From NCBI RefSeq assembly GCF_019320115.1, contig NC_089598.1, positions 79,982,570-80,046,569 on the forward strand: a DNA stretch of 64,000 nucleotides, given 5' to 3'. Under the pieces are notes generated by a model. It saw only the letters and a program-made list of their open reading frames with translations. It searched no databases and was not told the DNA's origin. This stretch comes from Miscanthus floridulus. Its lineage: Eukaryota; Streptophyta; Magnoliopsida; Poales; Poaceae. The stretch's first letter is position 1. Each line of letters begins with the position of its first letter. The position numbers were made by a program, and so were the translations under genes. This document shows, piece by piece, positions 11,858 to 23,545 of this stretch.

Positions 11858-12258
11858 CCCTCGGAATCAAGCGATTACTCGTAAACGGCGATTCGGCAGT
11901 AGTCATCAACCAAGTCAACAAAGATTGGGACTGCACCAAAGAAAACATGGGCGCTTACTGTGCTAAAATATGAAAACTCGAAAAACATTTTCAAGGATTG
12001 GAAATTCTACATGTCCTGTGCGATTCTAATATTGCAGCAGACGTCCTAGCCAAGCTCGGATCGGACAGGGCGAAGGTCCCACCCGGCGTATTCATAAAGG
12101 AGTTATCAGCTCCCTCTATCAAACAACCCGGTGAGATAACCCCTGAACTCCCAGTTAAAGGCACCCAGATTTTGGTAATCATCACCTCATGGACTCAGGT
12201 TTTTATTGATTATATCAAAAAGAATAAGTTGCCAGCAGAAAAAGAGGAGGCTATCTAG
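11858..12258 (+). pseudogene. Element B archaeal-type RNase H (partial)
   Basis: 'GIKRLLVNGDSAVVINQVNK' at 11863-11922 followed by 'HFQGLEILHVLCDSNIAADVLAKLGSD' is the C-terminal half of the extra RNase H of Tat-type elements. The first half of that domain, and all of reverse transcriptase with the first RNase H, are absent. The deletion junction lies within about ten bases of 11858. A TGA stop at about 11971 breaks the frame. The remaining fragment would not be an active enzyme. Confidence 0.75.
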
Positions 12259-13345
12259 GTTGTTCGTAGAAGCAATAACTACGTCCTAGTAGGGGACAAG
12301 CTATATAGAAGAGCCGCATCATCAGGAGTACTCCTAAAATGTGTCTCATTTGAAAAAGGCAAAGAGATCTTAGACGAAATACACTCAGGTTGCTGTGGAA
12401 ATCATGCCGCTTCAAGAACACTAGTCGGCAAAGCATTCCGCACCGGATTCTACTGGCCAGCCGCTTTGAAAGACGCGGAAGAACTCATCAGAAAATGCAA
12501 AGGTTGTCAAATGTTCGCAAGACAAGCTCATATACCAGCTCACAATCTCATCTGCATCCACCCGCTTGGCCTTTCTCCTGCTGGGGGCTGGATCATGTAG
12601 GACCTCTCAAGAAAGCAAAGGGCAGTTTCGAGTACATCTTTGTAGCAATTGACAAGTTTACCAAGTGGATTGAATACAAACCACTCACAAAATACAGCGC
12701 AACCAAAGTAGTCGAGTTCATCCAAGACATTATACACCGCTTCGGCATGCCCAATCAAATCATCACATATTTGGGTTCTCCCTTCACAGCTATAGAATTC
12801 CAAAGTTAGGCATAGGATTGTGGCTTCGGCATAGATTACGCATCAGTCGCACATCCAGAAGCCAATGGATAGGTAGAAAGGGCTAACTGACTCATACTAG
12901 CCGGATTAAAACCAAGATTGTATAAAGAACTAGTGGACTATGGATCCAAATGGATTGAAGAATTACCCAAAGTAGTATGGGGGCTATGAACTCAAATAAG
13001 TAGAGCCACTGGATACTTACCTTTCTTCCTAGTTTACAGATCATAAGCCGTACTACCTGCCGACTTGATCTGGATGTCACCAAGGATAGAACAATATGAC
13101 GAAGGAGAAGTAGAACACACCCAAAGATTAGAACTCGACAGTACAGAAGAAGTCAGAGTAAAGCTACCTTCAATCAGCCAGATACCTCCAAGATTTAAGA
13201 CGCCACTACAACAAGAATACCCAGCCTCGATCACTCCAAATCGGAGACCTAGTACTAAGAAGAATACAAAAAACTGACGAACGCCATAAACTACTCAGTC
13301 CATGAGAAGGTCCTTTTATTGTCACAAAAGTCACCGGACCAGGCA
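12259..13345 (+). pseudogene. Element B integrase, first part (broken)
   Basis: The zinc-binding N-terminus is seen as 'HSGCCGNHAASRT', then 'RKCKGCQMFARQ' near 12490. The catalytic core has the first Asp in 'GLDHVGPL' (12591-12593). The expected second Asp is Tyr (TAT at 12768-12770 in 'ITYLGSPF'). The Glu survives in 'NG*VERAN' behind a stop. The frame shifts near 12540-12590. The C-terminal part 'EGPFIVTKVTGPGTY' runs into the array insertion at 13346 and continues at 33560. Integrase would join element cDNA to the chromosome. This copy is dead by several defects. Confidence 0.8.
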
Positions 13346-13350
13346 CGTAT
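13346..13350. repeat. Target-site duplication (cgtat), left, Tekay-type array
   Basis: 'cgtat' directly before LTR 1 equals 33555-33559 directly after LTR 3. There is no such pair at the middle LTR. It lies in the integrase codons of element B. Confidence 0.92.
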
Positions 13351-16300
13351 TGTCACAGAACCGACCAATTTATAAGAGCACAAGTACAAAAACAATCGCC
13401 GGAACGATCAAATTCTCGAACTTGAGCCCATATAAACCCGGTAGTCAACCGAAATCTCGAAGGATTTCAAACCAACTTGCATACAACCAAGATCACAGTA
13501 ATCCAACATAACATATCGTACGTTACAACATTTCACAGATGTTCGCAAATAGATTACATCATACAGAGTCATTGTTATTACAAAACGAGTCTTGTAAAAC
13601 ATGCGGAAGCAAATAGTTTAACTCACACACCGAGTTCAAATACACATACTGGTTCGCTGATCACAGACCGCAAAAGCATTCAGATAAGAGAAAGGAAATC
13701 ATGCCCATGATCTAGTCCTCATCACCCGCCGGGTGGAGACAATACTTGCAGAATCCCTGATATAGGAGGTCATCTGCAACAAGAGGGAATAAACCCTGAG
13801 TACGGGAATGTACTCAGCTAGACTTACCCGTCGAAAACCAAACAAATGACACTAAGGATTATGCATAGCTTAATGTAGTGGAGCTGGCTGACATTTTCTT
13901 TTTGCAGAAAAGCATAAGTAATATTGATCAACTCTTAACCTGAACTAGCAGTAACTTTTTAGCCATTAACCTATCATCTATATTAGCACCTGTACTAAGC
14001 AATCATTTTATTAGGGTGCAAACATTAATAACCATATCAGGTATTCATTGTGGCAACCTTATCATCATCCATTTAACCATATCGTTAAATTAATTGAATC
14101 TACGTTGCCGCTGCTCAGTCAAGTTCTCACTATCCGGGAGAGACGGCGATTCGAATCGATTCCTATCCAGCTGGAGGGGTATTCCTAAACACAAACTCTG
14201 CTTCCCCCGTCAGGGTCGCAACAAGTCACCTTTGGTACAATTCAGGAGTCGCGGGTCCGAACAGATCGGCATTCTCAGAGAACCACTCTGCCAAGGTTGT
14301 TCGGGACTCTAACCCGCCTTGGACTTATGCCAATGGCTCTCCGCACATCCTTACTACCTCCAGAATGCCACCACTGCTCGCGTTCCCGGCCTGAATCGAG
14401 CTACTAGGCTTCGCGGTTGGAATGACTTATCCGGCCAGCTAAGTGTTAGGCTGCGTTCAACATGACATGAGGACATACAGCGTATCGGTCCTTAAACGAC
14501 TCAGACGGAGTCACTATGTTCAAACCTACACAAGACCCCGCCCGGTCTTAATTCATTATTTACATGGTTCTTTTCCATGATAGCAAATATAGCCAACCGT
14601 GATCCACCTCATCCTAAAGCTCGCAGGTGACAGGAAATCACCTGACTTCTACCGCACTAAGCATGGCTAAGCATTTAACCCGTTCCTGAACTTAATAGGA
14701 TTCCAGTGCGATATCTGGACAAGGAAGGATATAATGCAGCAATTGGTTTCAACCAATTCCTATACTTAATGCATCATCAACAATAAAAGATACTCAATGT
14801 ATTTGTGAAAACATAGGAGGCTTAATATGCTCCGGGGCTTGCCTTTCAGGAACGAGGAAGGCTGGTGGTCAGGGCACTCGGGCAATTCCTCCGCGGCGAC
14901 TGCTTCGTCGGCTTCCTGCACTTCGGGTTCCTCCTCCTGGTTGGCTCCCTCGAACTCCAGCAACGTCACTCCCTCCGGCACACCTATTGCATGAATGCAC
15001 AAGATAACTATCATGGATGCACATGTACGAATGTCGGGGATGCTCGGGGAATGCACATGTTCGCTGTAGTTTGCATATTCCAACTTAAGCCCTATTCAAA
15101 TCACTTTCACTTACCACGTTTATACAACCTAAGGTATAATTGCTCATCTTCCGTTAATGACCTAGCACCTGCACCTAAGCATATTCTTAAGTTAGGCTAA
15201 CCCCTAAACAATCAACGAGAACCTTGCAACAACATACATTCAAGCATTTGTATTACAACCAAATGGAGACTATGTAGCGGCGCAGTAAACTAGTCATAAC
15301 TGAAGATTTATAAATCCAAATGATATGCAACAAGACAATCTGGAAAGCTTATAAAATTGTCTACAATACATTTTCAGACCTCAAAGCATGATTCAAACCT
15401 TTACCAGGTTGAATTCATCAATCAACAGAAGTCTATCCTCACAAGGCAGAGAATCAGCAAAAACTGCAACCTAACTTTAAACAGCTGTAGTTTCTAAACT
15501 ACTAGGCCAAATGCCCTCAAATTTTGACAGGAGCTAGCTACCTAATTTATCTACAACTCTTGTATTCAACTCATTCACAGAAAACCAAAATATCATGGGG
15601 AACTTTTTAAAGTCCCCAGATCTGTCCAGAGGGACATAATGCAAACAATTAATTACTAACTTATGATATAAATACTTAATTGGACAAAACTAACTTTACT
15701 GATATATCACACATATCACAAGAACACCAGAAGGTAGGGGGTTCATCACCAAAACATTTCCTCTAATACCTTTCTTAATTTATTTAATTAATTAGAGAAA
15801 ATAGTAAACATATATGAAAGCTACACCATTAAATCTACAAACATTACAGTAGACCCTACATGCCCTAAGTAGACTACCATAAAAATTTCACACTATTTTA
15901 GTAAGTACAACAGCCTACACAAAAATGGTAAGGCAGAATGGCTTAAAATGGCATAATTAGGAAACCTTAGTGAAAAGTGTCAAGCAACAGATTTCATATT
16001 TTTCCTACCATCTATAAGGTACCAAGATACTACATACCAAGTTTCATGGCCATAGGATTCATAATTAATTTACTAAAATTCACCCAAGTATCTACCAATG
16101 ATAAAAAGAAAATCTATAACTCAAAAACTACACATGCAATGACTCTCAAATTTTAACCAGAGCTTCTGCTATACAATACTAGCTTACCCACAAAATTTCA
16201 TAATTTTTGGATCACAGAAACTCAAGATATGATTTAAACAAGTTTGCATGCATACAAAAACACTTTTCAAGTTCCTATTTAATTCATCCAAAATTTCTAC

Positions 16301-18073
16301 ATAATATGCTCAAGACATATTTTTCTTAAATACTAGACCTAACTGTGAGTCTCACAAAATTGGAACCATCCAATTTGGATCTACATAACAGGAGATACAA
16401 AAATATCAAATAAGCAATCAAAACTGTATTTTTGAACTATCCTTAAGAACAACAGCCACTGACATGTGGGACCCGGCTGTCAGCCGACCCCACTGGTCAG
16501 CGACAGCAAAGTAGAGGAGGCGGCTGCGACGCACGGAAGACGGCGTAGCTCGCCTACGGCGAGAGCTCCGGTGACACCAGGGTTACCTACATGATCTACG
16601 TGATGCGGTGAATCGATTGGTGCGACTAGCTCGAGCTATGACCTAACGGAGGTGGCTCGTCGCCGGTGATGGCGGCACGGCTGAGCTCCGGCGTGAGCTG
16701 CCGGCGACGGCAAGCCACGGCTAGCTCAACCGAGCACGGCGTGAGCTACCAGAAGTCGCCACGGTGCTAACACGACAAAGAAACAGGGACGGGACGATTC
16801 CTAGCTACCCCGGCCACGGCGGCCTCATCTCCGGCGAGGTCACGCCCATGGCGGTGACGGCGGAAATGGTCACTGTGACCTTACCAAAGCACGAACGGCG
16901 CAGCTAGGAGGTGGAGAAGGTAGAGGAGGACACGGCGGAGCTATGGTGAAGACGGAGTTCGCGTTTTTGCAGTGGTTCGCGAGCTCAGCGACGGCGAAGC
17001 TCGCTCAGCAGCAATGGCGGGCGCTGCTTGCGGTGGAGGCGATGCAAATGAAAATTTGAACTGCGAACTGGTCGGGCAGGTGCATGTGAGTGTGCCCGTC
17101 GTGGCTGGCCTTGCCAGGGCGTCCGCGGCGCGTGGCAGCAAGCTCAGGTGACCGGCGACGTGCGGCACACACGCATCGAGCGTTTTCTGAATCGGTGAAC
17201 ACTGTAGCTCGCCATTCAGTGCTCCATTCACCGACTGACAGCGTTAATTGATTGTGTTTGATTTCTCAATTCGTGGTGAATCAGAGGAAACAATGTTCAT
17301 AAAAGTTGTAGAGTTATAGTAGGGCTACAACTTTGGTTTAGCAATCAACAGCCAGTTCACCATGGATTAAGAGTTATATCAAGCCAAAGTCGGCCCATTC
17401 AAACTGAAATGGCAGTTAAGACTTAGCAAAATTTTCAAGTGTTGACTCCACCTTCAAATCTGACTTGTGGGACCTTTTTGAACATGTTGTGCACATTTTC
17501 AAGACTTGACTTCTAAACAAAGTTTGTTCCTTATATAATTCTCTACAACTTTGCTTTAGGTTGCCTAGACATGCAAACATCCTAAGCTACACTTTTTAAA
17601 TAGTCAAACACAGGAGCTCTAGGGGTCCAAATTGGTCAACCATGACTTGGAAACCTAATTAGGCAAAATGATCAACATGAACAATGTTCCAAATGACATT
17701 TTATGTATAACTGAGTTACTTACAAGTATTTCTAGCCACACCATGCATTGGTCACACAAGAATCAATCAAGGTATGTACTGAAACAACGAAAAACACAAG
17801 AAATGTTGCAAATGTTTCATAGTCATGTTTCACATGTTTCATGATCTTGTTGCATAGTATTAACTAATCTTGTTTCACTAAGTGAGTGGCACATGTTGCA
17901 CTTAAGTGTTGCACACTTTACATTTCATAAAAGAACAACACACGTGAAATATACAACACGTTGTAATGTTTCGAAATTATGTTTCATGTGCTATAAGTTC
18001 ACGAATGGATGCATGATGCTCATGTTTATGAAATGTAGTGCAAATGTGGAAGCTAAACACCAGGGGTGTTACA
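13351..18073 (-). repeat. LTR 1 (3' LTR of the full copy)
   Basis: 4723 bp, TGTCACAGAACC at the left and GGGTGTTACA at the right on the + strand. Compared with LTRs 2 and 3 it lacks 13 bp near 17028 and one base near 13559, and has a block of differences near 15252-15268. It contains an open frame of 105 codons on the element's coding strand at 14766-15083 and a GC-rich block at about 16470-17230. Confidence 0.92.
14766..15083 (-). CDS. LTR-internal open frame, 105 aa, copy 1
   Basis: A frame in the same direction as gag-pol, inside the LTR. It begins MEYANYSEHV and has an acidic middle ('QEEEPEVQEADEAVAAEELP') and a hydrophobic, Leu-rich end ('YIEYLLLLMM'). Copies with a few amino-acid changes lie at 24961-25278 and 30234-30551. 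No family is recognised. The retention may only reflect the low age of the LTRs, and the GC-rich acidic part may be chance, so expression is not claimed. Confidence 0.3.
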   Translation of the reverse strand: MEYANYSEHVHSPSIPDIRTCASMIVILCIHAIGVPEGVTLLEFEGANQEEEPEVQEADEAVAAEELPECPDHQPSSFLKGKPRSILSLLCFHKYIEYLLLLMMH

Positions 18074-21000
18074 GCCCTCCCCCCTTATAAAAATCTCGTC
18101 CCGAGATTTGAAAAGCGTACCATTGTTGATAGAATTCCTTATAACCATCCCTCAAATAGTCTTCCCTTTCCCACGTTGCATCGCGTTCACTACCCTGATT
18201 GCTCCACATGACTTTATAGAACTTGACTACCCGACTCTGAGTCACTCGTTCACGAGTGTCAATCACTCGAACCGGCTTTTCTTCAAAGGTCAAATCAGAT
18301 TTTAACTCGATATCCCCCAATGGAACTCTCTCTTCAGGGACGCGAAGACATTTCTTCAATTGGGATACATGAAAGACATTGAAGATAGCACTCATCTCAG
18401 GAGGTAATTGAATCTTGTACGCCACTTTACCACTTTGTCCAATGATTTCAAACGGACCAACATATCTCGGCGCAAGCTTTCGCTTCACACCAAAGCGTTG
18501 GACACTCTTCATAGGTGAGACTTTCAGATAAACGAAGTCTCCAACTTCGAACTCAATAGGTTTCCTACGTCGATCAGCATAACTCTTCTGCCTAGCTTGA
18601 GCTGTGGCCATGTGGGTTTGGATAGTATGGACTTGTTCTTCGGCTTCTTGAATGAAATCAATTCCATAATATCTCCTTTCACCGACTTCTACCTAGTTCA
18701 ACGGGGTTCTACACTTCCGACCATACAAAGCTTCAAACGGTGCCATCTTTATGCTCTCTTGATAACTATTATTGTACGAGAATTCAGCTAGGGGTAACCA
18801 TTTTTCCCATGAGCCCTTAGCCGAGATGACACAAGCTCTCAACATATCTTCTAAGATTTGATTCACCCGTTTAGTTTGCCCATTGGTTTGCGGATGATAG
18901 GCAGAACTTCTTACGAGCTTAGTCCCTAACAATCCGTGTAAGTGCTCCCAAAAGCGAGCAGTGAACTGTGGTCCTCTATCTGAGACAATAGTACGAGGGA
19001 TCCCATGAAGTCGGACTATCTGGTTGAAGTACAACTCCGCGTAGTCGGTTGGACGAAAGTCTATGCGGACAGGAATAAAGTGTGTCGACTTGGTCAGTCG
19101 GTCCACAATTACCCAAATTGAGTTAAAATTCCTCTGGGTGATAGGGAGTCCAACTATAAAATCCATACTTATCTCTTCCCATTTCCAACCTAGTATAGAG
19201 AGTGGCTGAAGTAATCCAGCTTTCATGTGTACCGCCTTGACCCGACAACAAGTGTCACACCTAGCCACATAAGCGGCTATCTCTTTCTTCATTTTGGTCC
19301 ACCAAAATCGAGGCTTTAAATCATGATACATTTTACTACTACCAGGATGAATAGATAGTTTAGAGGAATGAGCTTCGGATATGATTTGGTTTCTGAGCTC
19401 TCTATCCTTTAGAACTACTAACCTATCCTTGAACCATAACACGCCTTCCTCATCTACTCGAAAATGTTTGGTTTCTTGCTCTTTCATCTTGCGCTTGATG
19501 TGAAACACACCTGCATCTGTCTTCTGTAGCTCGATAATTCGACTCTGTAGAGTACAACTGACAGTGATGTTGTGCAGGACTACAGGATGAAGGAGCTTTG
19601 ACAAATGGACATCACTCTCAATCAACGAGTGGCAATGAGACTTTCTGCTTAAGGCATCCGCGATGACGTTTGCCTTGCCAGGGTGATAGTGCACTTGAAG
19701 GTTATAATCCTTGATCAACTCGAGCCATCTTCTCTGACGCATATTTAACTCTGGTTGAGTGAAGATGTACTTGAGGCTTTTGTGATTAGTGTAGATGTTG
19801 CACACATTACCAAGCAGATAATGTCTCCAGGCCTTCAAAGCATGAACAACTGCAGCGAGTTCCAAGTCATGCGTTGGATAATTCACTTCATGCTTCCGAA
19901 GTTGGCGAGAGGTATAAGCGATGACTCTACCCTCTTGCATAAGAACACCTCCTAACCCAATACTTGATGCATCACAGAACACATCAAAAGGTTTTTCGAT
20001 ATCCGGTTGTGCCAAAACCGGAGCCGATGTTAGAAGAGTTCGCAGGGTATGGAAAGCCGCATCACACTCAGGAGTCCAGACAAACTTCATGTCTTTTTGC
20101 AGCAATCGAGTCATAGGCTTGGCTATTTTAGAGAAATCCAGGATGAAGCGACGATAATAGCCAGCCAACCCCAGAAAACTCTGAACCTCGTGCACCGAGA
20201 TGGGAGCCTTCTAGTTCAATACTTCTTGCACCTTGGTGGGATCAACCATAATTCCACCATCGGACAACACGTGTCCAAGAAAAGGTACCTCACGAAGCCA
20301 AAATTCACATTTGCTGAACTTTGCATACAGCTGGTGTTCTCGTAATCTAGTAAGAACCACCCGCAAATGTTCAACATGATCTTCCTCATTCTCAGAATAG
20401 ACCAGGATATCATCTATAAATACCACCACAAATTTGTCCAACTCAGGCATAAACACTGAATTCATCAGATACGTAAAATGTGCGAGGGCATTGGTCAATC
20501 CAAAAGACATAACAAGGTATTCATACAGACCATATCTTGTAGAGAATGCAGTTTTTGGGACATCCTCAGGCCAAATTTTGATTTGATGATACCCAGATCT
20601 CAAATCAATCTTAGAAAAGACTTTTGCTTTAGATAACTGATCAAACAAGATATCTATGCGTGGCAGAGGGTACTTATTCTTGATTGTAACTGCATTCAAG
20701 GGTCTATAATCTACACACATACATAGAGATTGATCCTTCTTCTTCACAAAGATGGCTGGGCACCCCCACGGAGATGAACTAGGGCGGATAAGGCCTTTCT
20801 GTAATAGTTCATTCAACTGAGTCTTGAGTTCGGCTAGTTCATTGGGAGGCATTCTATATGGCCTTCTAGATATGGGAGCTGTACCAGGAAGCAACTCTAT
20901 TTTGAATTCTACTTCTCGATCCGGGGGCAATCCAGGCAAATCATCGAGAAAAACATCCGGAAAGTCACACACGACGGGGATATCTGCCAGAGACTTTGCT

Positions 21001-22466
21001 TGAACCGCATTGGTCGTGCTAGAAAGATTGATGTCCCTAGGTAACTGTACTAGAAAACCCTCCTGATTGCTAGGATCTCTGAGCATAACTACCCTAGTCG
21101 ATGTATCGATAAGCACTCCATGACGGCTCATCCAGTTCATTCCCAATATCACATCGATACCTAGCCCCGATAAAATTACTAGATCAACCTGATAACTTCG
21201 CCCCTCTATCACAAACTGTACATCCCCAACTACCAGCTTGGTTGGGATAATACCACTAGCAGCCCTAATACAATAACCCTCACCCTCAATAGTATATGTT
21301 TTCTGCATAAACTTGGATGCAAATGCTGGACTAATGAAGGAATGCGAAGCACCTGAATCAAATAGTACAACTGCGGGGTGTTGGTCAATCAGAAACTTAC
21401 CGACAGTCACTACCTCACCTAAAGGAATCTCAGTAATATTAGTGTGGTTCACTTGTCCCAGACGGCCACCCTGGTAATTATTCTTCTTAGGGTAAGGGCA
21501 TTCCCTTGCCCAGTGGCCTGTCTTGTTGCAATTCCAGCACGGCAGGTTGCTTGGTGGAGCCCTGGAACTGCCCTGACTGGTAGTGCCCTTGGGAAGAGCA
21601 ACTGTAAATGCCTTGCGAAACCCAGTCTTGGCGGGATTCTTCTTCTGCGGGGGGCGAAACTTGGCGGCTGATGCTGGAGGACGGAATGGAGCCTTTTGTG
21701 CGACGGGAGCCTTAGATTGTGAGGCACCCGCCTCATAGGCCCTCTTACGACTTTTTGAAGTAGCATACACAGCATTGTTGTTCTCTTGCGATAAAGCATC
21801 ACTCACAAACTCATTAAAATGAGCGCACTTGCAATTTCCCATGGTCTTCATCAGTTTGGGGCTAAGTCCCCGCTTGAAGCTTGCAATCTTCTTGGCATCT
21901 GTGTCCACAAACTCGGTAGCATACCTTGCAAGGTTGTTGAAAGCTTGCAGGTATTCGTTCAGGCTCTTGTTTCCCTGAGTCAGCTTCATGAACTCTGTAT
22001 GTTTGATCGCCATAAGACCAGGAGGAATGTAATTTCCCCTGAAAGCAGACTTGAACTGATCCCATGTGATTTGGGCATTAGCAGGCATAGTGGACCGATG
22101 ATGACTCCACCAAATGCCAGCAGGCCCATGAAGTTGGTGCGATGCATACTCAGTTTTTAGCACCTCAGTCAAGCAGAGCAGACGGAACTTCTGCTCGAGA
22201 GTATTCAACCACTCATCAGCTTGTAGAGGCTCCTCAGCCTCCTTGAAGATTGGGGGTTTCGTGTCAAGGAAATCCTTGAAATCACTGTACTGATTTGGAT
22301 CTGGTCCTTGGCGTGGACCACGGCCATCACGATTCGCAATCGTACGGAGGGCCTCGGCCATAGTGCGCTGTCCTTCCGCAAGCATTGCTATTAGTTCCGT
22401 GGGTGTGGGTGGTGGTGGCGGAAGATCATCATCATCACTCGCACCGGTGGAACGAGTACGAGGCAT
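18069..22466 (-). pseudogene. Tekay-type gag-pol polyprotein, two stops
   Basis: One frame of 1466 codons from MPRTRSTG to TAA. In order it has: gag; a CCHC knuckle ([12 protein letters not shown], about residue 309); protease (DSGAS, about 369); reverse transcriptase with FIDD at 20409-20420 (residue 683); RNase H (FCDASSIG); integrase with a zinc-binding part and MDFIVG and VSDRG; then a C-terminal tail with a chromodomain-like segment (VKFYKVMWS to WEREDYL). It is interrupted by TAG at 20211-20213 and 18693-18695, both where relatives have Trp. The third catalytic residue of integrase, expected Glu, is Lys (18870-18872, 'NGQTKRVNQ'). The start at 22466 was preferred to the upstream Met at 22607, whose extra 47 residues show no gag character. 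Confidence 0.9.
18074..18088 (-). promoter_or_regulatory. Polypurine tract before LTR 1
   Basis: On the coding strand this is ataaggggggagggc immediately before TGTAACA, the plus-strand primer site. It is also coding: it specifies the last residues of pol (KGGGL). The same tract occurs at 28282-28296 before LTR 2. Confidence 0.85.
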
Positions 22467-23531
22467 CTGCACAATGCGCAACCAGTAATTATTGATGATG
22501 TCAGCACATTGGAGAGGAACAATAAACAGAGGCAATAATTCATTCTCCAATCCCCACATCATCAAGTAGATTACTAGCGCCATATGTAGTGCATTCCAAC
22601 ATGACAAGTTTTAAACTTCACCCACGTTACGCATCCCGAAGGGAGCGAATTAAAGTACATTACCAGTATGACTGCAAAAGCTTAACTCATGAGATTTGCT
22701 AACGAACTACTCGTCAAAGTGATTACTGTCCACATTGGAGACACCTTGGACTTCTTCTGGGTATTCCTCTCCTTCTAACTTCTTGCCGAGAGATTTCACT
22801 TTATACTTGGGATAAGCAATTATAAGGGAGGGAGTAATGCAATATGAATGTCATGAGTGAATATGATGCATGCTTGTTCCGTACGTCCTCCCAAACCTAA
22901 GAAAATTTAAGCTTTAGCGGACTATACGGTGGCATACATATGTTCTCTCAATTAGCGGTAACTAGTCGATCTACACGGTGCGTTGTTAGCGTACCTACAG
23001 AAAAACTTCATTGCAGCCCAACCCAACAAGATATAATGCTAATTACACAAGTAGTACTAAGATACTCTCCATATATACATCCCCCGATATATATACTTCG
23101 GTATCCAAGCTACCCGACAAATGTACCCACAATTAAGTACTTTCATATATACATGTATGCAACATGTAAATACTCCAGTAACCACAACTAGCTCTCCCCT
23201 AGACCGACGGTTGGACGGTCATGCTCTCACAACTCACTCTTACCTCAGCGTAGAGGCAATTGATCCATACATTACCATTCAAACGAATGGTATCCATGCA
23301 ATATCACGCCGCATGGACGACGAAATAGAGACAATCAATTCCCCCAAGTTAGTAATTATATATAAGCCACCTAGAAGTCCTTAAGTGGGCTATAAGGGAT
23401 GTGATCACCAGTATACCATAAAAATTTTTGATTTTTGAACACTTATATATATAATTATAAGTTTAAAAACCATTTTTACAACAAAAACTTTTGTTTTAAA
23501 TAGCCGTAAGACATGTTTAATGTTGAATCTA
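22467..23531 (-). other. Untranslated leader of the Tekay-type element
   Basis: About 1.06 kb between primer site and gag start. No long frame in the gag-pol direction besides the 47-codon upstream extension of gag. It contains AT-rich tracts with short tandem 'atatatac' runs near 23071-23155. Packaging or leader functions are possible but not visible. Confidence 0.6.
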
Positions 23532-23543
23532 GCTCTGATACCA
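23532..23543 (-). promoter_or_regulatory. Primer-binding site, initiator Met tRNA type
   Basis: TGGTATCAGAGC on the coding strand, two bases after the end of LTR 2. This is the standard plant initiator-Met primer site. It shows that LTR 2 is the 5' LTR of the full copy. Confidence 0.92.
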
Positions 23544-23545
23544 TC

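Noticed and set aside
16941..17231. 96-codon frame in the GC-rich part of the Tekay-type LTR
   Set aside because: Composition-driven (Ala, Pro, Ser, Arg). Its length and reading change between LTR copies (13-bp difference), so it is not a conserved coding frame.
22467..22607. Upstream Met at 22607 as gag start
   Set aside because: The 47 extra residues are hydrophobic leader translation without gag character. MPRTRSTG at 22466 is the more typical start.
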